DNA from: Rhodospirillales bacterium
GTDB taxonomy: Bacteria > Pseudomonadota > Alphaproteobacteria > Kiloniellales > JACOMY01
Direction: 5' to 3'
NCBI GenBank assembly: GCA_014324045.1
Contig: JACOMY010000024.1
Location: 1 to 64,000, forward strand
DNA length: 64,000 bases
The stretch's first letter is position 1. Every line of letters starts with the position of its first letter. A model generated the notes under the pieces. The model was not told the origin of the DNA, made no database searches, and was given only the letters and a program-made list of their open reading frames with translations. Positions 61,640-64,000 of this stretch are shown in pieces. The translations under genes were made by a program, and so were the position numbers.

Positions 61640-62851
61640 ATGTCTGTACGCAACACCTACCGCAGCGGCCCTGACGAGCGCGGCCACTTCGGCATCTTCG
61701 GCGGTCGTTTCGTTGCCGAGACGCTGATGCCCTTGATCCTCGCGGTCGAGGAGGCCTATGGGGCTGCCAAGCACGATTCGAGCTTCGCCGAGGAGATGCG
61801 GTGGCTGCAGGCCCACTACGTCGGCCGGCCGAGCCCGATCTACTTCGCCGAGCGGTTGACCGAGCACTTCGGCGGTGCCAAGCTTTACTTCAAGCGCGAC
61901 GAACTCAATCACACTGGCAGCCACAAGATCAACAACTGTCTGGGCCAGATCCTGCTTGCCAAGCGTATGGGCAAGACCCGCATCATCGCCGAGACCGGTG
62001 CCGGTCAGCACGGGGTTGCCGTTGCCACGGTCTGCGCTCGCTTCAATCTGCCCTGCGTGGTCTACATGGGCGAGACCGATGTTGCCCGCCAGGCGCCCAA
62101 CGTCTTCCGCATGAAGCTCTTGGGCGCCGAGGTTGTGCCGGTCACCGGCGGCACCGGCACGCTTAAGGACGCGATGAACGAGGCTCTGCGTGACTGGGTC
62201 GCCAACGTCGAGAGTACCTTTTACATCATTGGCACGGTGGCCGGGCCGCACCCCTATCCGGCTATGGTACGCGATTTCCAGTCGGTGATCGGCGCCGAGG
62301 TACGCGAGCAAATGCAAGCGCAGGAAGGCCGCCTGCCAGACTCGCTGGTCGCCTGCATCGGCGGCGGCTCTAACGCCATAGGCCTCTTCCATCCCTTCCT
62401 GGACGACGAGAGCGTGCGCATTATCGGTGTCGAGGCGGCCGGCCGCGGGATCGATAGCGGTGAGCATGCAGCCTCTCTCACCGGCGGCGAACCCGGCGTG
62501 TTGCATGGCAACCGCACCTACCTGCTCCAGGACGGGGACGGCCAGATCAAGGACGCCTACTCGATCTCCGCCGGCCTCGACTATCCGGGCATCGGCCCTG
62601 AACATTCCTGGCTCAAGGAGATCGGCCGAGTCGAGTATGTCTCGGTCACCGACAGGGAGGCGCTGGAGGCCTTTCAGCTCTGTACTGCCAAGGAAGGCAT
62701 CATCCCGGCATTGGAGCCGGCCCATGCCCTAGCGCATGTCGCCAACTTGGCACCCGGCCTGCCCAAGGACCACCTGATGGTCATGAATCTCTGCGGCCGC
62801 GGCGACAAGGATGTCTTCTCCGTCGCCGAGCATCTGGGAGTCTCGCTGTGA
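61640..62851 (+). CDS. trpB: Tryptophan synthase beta chain
   Basis: 403 aa from the ATG at 61640. The PLP lysine is in HTGSHKINN, the phosphate-binding loop is [10 protein letters not shown], and [11 protein letters not shown] and [16 protein letters not shown] are conserved. It joins indole and serine to make tryptophan. The stop overlaps the trpA GTG (GTGA). The usual upstream partner trpF is not next to it; the 243-bp gap 61397-61639 shows no leader peptide or hairpin I can support. Confidence 0.97.
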   Translation: MSVRNTYRSGPDERGHFGIFGGRFVAETLMPLILAVEEAYGAAKHDSSFAEEMRWLQAHYVGRPSPIYFAERLTEHFGGAKLYFKRDELNHTGSHKINNCLGQILLAKRMGKTRIIAETGAGQHGVAVATVCARFNLPCVVYMGETDVARQAPNVFRMKLLGAEVVPVTGGTGTLKDAMNEALRDWVANVESTFYIIGTVAGPHPYPAMVRDFQSVIGAEVREQMQAQEGRLPDSLVACIGGGSNAIGLFHPFLDDESVRIIGVEAAGRGIDSGEHAASLTGGEPGVLHGNRTYLLQDGDGQIKDAYSISAGLDYPGIGPEHSWLKEIGRVEYVSVTDREALEAFQLCTAKEGIIPALEPAHALAHVANLAPGLPKDHLMVMNLCGRGDKDVFSVAEHLGVSL

Positions 62852-63672
62852 GTGCCAAGAGCCGTCTGGAGCACCGCTTCGGTGCCTTGAAAGAGGCCGG
62901 TCGCGGCGGACTGTTTACCTTCGTGACTGCCGGCGATCCCGATCCCGAGACCTCGCTGGCGCTGGTCAAGGGCTTGCCGGCCGCCGGTGCCGATGTGATC
63001 GAACTGGGCATGCCCTTCTCCGATCCCATGGCCGATGGTCCGGCGATCCAGGCTTCCTCGCTGCGAGCGCTTAAGGCGGGCACAACCCTTGAGGGGACGC
63101 TCGACCTGGCAGCCGCCTTCCGTCAGGAGGACTCGGAGACGCCGATCATCCTCATGGGCTACTATAATCCCATCTACCGCATGGGCGTGGACCGGTTTCT
63201 GGAGCGGGCAGTTGCGGCTGGGGTGGACGGTCTCATCATCGTCGATCTGCCGCCGGAGGAGGACGAAGAGCTCTGCAAGCCCGCGATTGCGGCGGGGCTG
63301 CATTGGATTCGCTTGACGACCCCAACCACCGATGACGCGCGCCTGCCGGAGGTGCTGCGTAACGCCTCGGGTTTCATCTACTATGTCTCCATCATGGGAA
63401 TCACCGGCACCAAGTCGGCCAGCCGAGAGGCGGTCGCGGCGGCGGTGACCCGGCTGCAGCGGCACAGCGATCTGCCGGTGGCTGTGGGCTTCGGCATCAA
63501 GACGGCGGAGGACGTGACCGATACCGTAGCCGTTGCAGATGCTGCCGTCGTCGGCTCGGCCCTGGTAGAATGCATGCGCGCGAACCTGGACGAGACCGGC
63601 AAGGCCAAGCCGCAGCTTGTCGAAGAGGTGCTTGCCTTCGTCCGTGCACTAGCGCGCGGCACCCGTGGCTAG
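62848..63672 (+). CDS. trpA: Tryptophan synthase alpha chain
   Basis: 274 aa from a GTG overlapping trpB. The catalytic Glu is in [20 protein letters not shown], and the conserved YYNPIYRMG and [10 protein letters not shown] loops are present. It cleaves indole-3-glycerol phosphate and channels indole to TrpB. Confidence 0.97.
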   Translation: MSAKSRLEHRFGALKEAGRGGLFTFVTAGDPDPETSLALVKGLPAAGADVIELGMPFSDPMADGPAIQASSLRALKAGTTLEGTLDLAAAFRQEDSETPIILMGYYNPIYRMGVDRFLERAVAAGVDGLIIVDLPPEEDEELCKPAIAAGLHWIRLTTPTTDDARLPEVLRNASGFIYYVSIMGITGTKSASREAVAAAVTRLQRHSDLPVAVGFGIKTAEDVTDTVAVADAAVVGSALVECMRANLDETGKAKPQLVEEVLAFVRALARGTRG

Positions 63673-63760
63673 CGCCGGTATAGGTTGCTAGTGGGCCGCC
63701 ACCGCCTGGAGACTGGGCAAGCGGCCTAGGCTCCAAGTTCGGTTGCAAGGAACGGCGTCG

Positions 63761-64000
63761 ATGAACTGGATCACCAACTACGTCCGGCCCAAGATCCGGG
63801 CTTTGGTCGATAGGCAGGACGACAGCAACGAGACGCTGTGGGAGAAATGCGAAAACTGCGGCAGCATGATCTTCCATCGGGAGCTTACCGAAGCCCACCG
63901 TGTCTGCACCAGCTGCAACCATCATATGCGCCTCGGCGCCAGGGAGCGTTTGGCCCTCATCTTCGACGAGGGCTCGATGGTGATCCACCCGACCGGCGAC
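63761..64000 (+). CDS. accD: Acetyl-CoA carboxylase carboxyltransferase beta subunit, 5' part
   Basis: The first 80 codons are in the window and the gene runs off the right edge. It opens MNWITNYVRPKIRALV and has the AccD zinc ribbon CENCGSMIFHRELTEAHRVC followed by TSC, i.e. the expected CxxC-x15-CxxC. It transfers CO2 from carboxybiotin to acetyl-CoA with AccA. The trpBA-accD order is typical of alphaproteobacteria. Confidence 0.95.
   Translation, partial: MNWITNYVRPKIRALVDRQDDSNETLWEKCENCGSMIFHRELTEAHRVCTSCNHHMRLGARERLALIFDEGSMVIHPTGD

Noticed and set aside
61622-62725. 367-aa minus ORF
   Set aside because: Antisense of trpB, which is complete and certain.

Overview
This window looks like the chromosome of a GC-rich alphaproteobacterium. 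The grounds are the trpB-trpA-accD linkage, the msbA/DUF374/lpxK/lpxL lipid A block, a TyrRS with a KMGKT signature, and abundant ABC and TRAP importers with overlapping start/stop codons. The genus cannot be read from the sequence; a Rhodospirillales-like host is my best inference. There is no rRNA, CRISPR array, IS element, integrase or complete prophage.

Left part, 1-25.2 kb: accessory DNA. An initiator tRNA is followed by an McrBC modification-dependent restriction module. A 12-bp copy of the tRNA anticodon-loop sequence lies just beyond it, suggesting integration into the tRNA. Next comes a minus-strand operon for a branched-chain-amino-acid-type ABC importer (N-formylglutamate amidohydrolase-like protein, truncated cysteine hydrolase, fused LivM-LivG, binding protein, LivF, LivH). 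It is divergent from an RpiR regulator and an ornithine cyclodeaminase, with a perfect 14-bp inverted repeat in the shared promoter. The block from 12.2 to 25.2 kb is an amine/polyamine module: flavin monooxygenase, RidA, DUF1028, aldehyde dehydrogenase remnant, LysR regulator, a histamine/trimethylamine-dehydrogenase-like flavoprotein, an ArgE-type deacetylase, a broken N-carbamoylputrescine amidase, PotABC, an acetylpolyamine amidohydrolase and PotD. Three intergenic copies of one box, TTAGGC-N4-GCTAA, lie 74-87 bp upstream of three start codons in this block and probably mark one LysR regulon. Several catabolic genes are broken or shortened, so the module seems to be eroding around a preserved transport, deacetylation and dehydrogenation core.

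Middle, 25.6-46 kb: mainly housekeeping. It holds dusA, bcp, glnE, a large AsmA/DUF3971 envelope protein, tyrS, anmK, remnants of a diacylglycerol kinase and an LpxH-like phosphoesterase, a GT4 glycosyltransferase, msbA, a DUF374 acyltransferase, lpxK, an LpxL-type acyltransferase, an M20 deacetylase and guaA.

Right part, 46-64 kb. A D-2-hydroxyacid dehydrogenase and an Ldh-family dehydrogenase form a coupled pair resembling the sulfolactate pair SlcC/ComC. They converge on a nine-gene minus-strand operon that encodes fumarylacetoacetase, a metallo-beta-lactamase-fold protein, a flavin monooxygenase, DUF2783, a VOC protein, maleylacetoacetate isomerase and a DctPQM TRAP importer. I read it as uptake and degradation of an aromatic acid through a homogentisate- or gentisate-like route in which a VOC protein may replace the usual cupin ring-cleavage dioxygenase. 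A divergent MarR regulator with an 18-bp palindrome controls it, and an RND efflux pair follows. The window ends in trpB, trpA and the start of accD.
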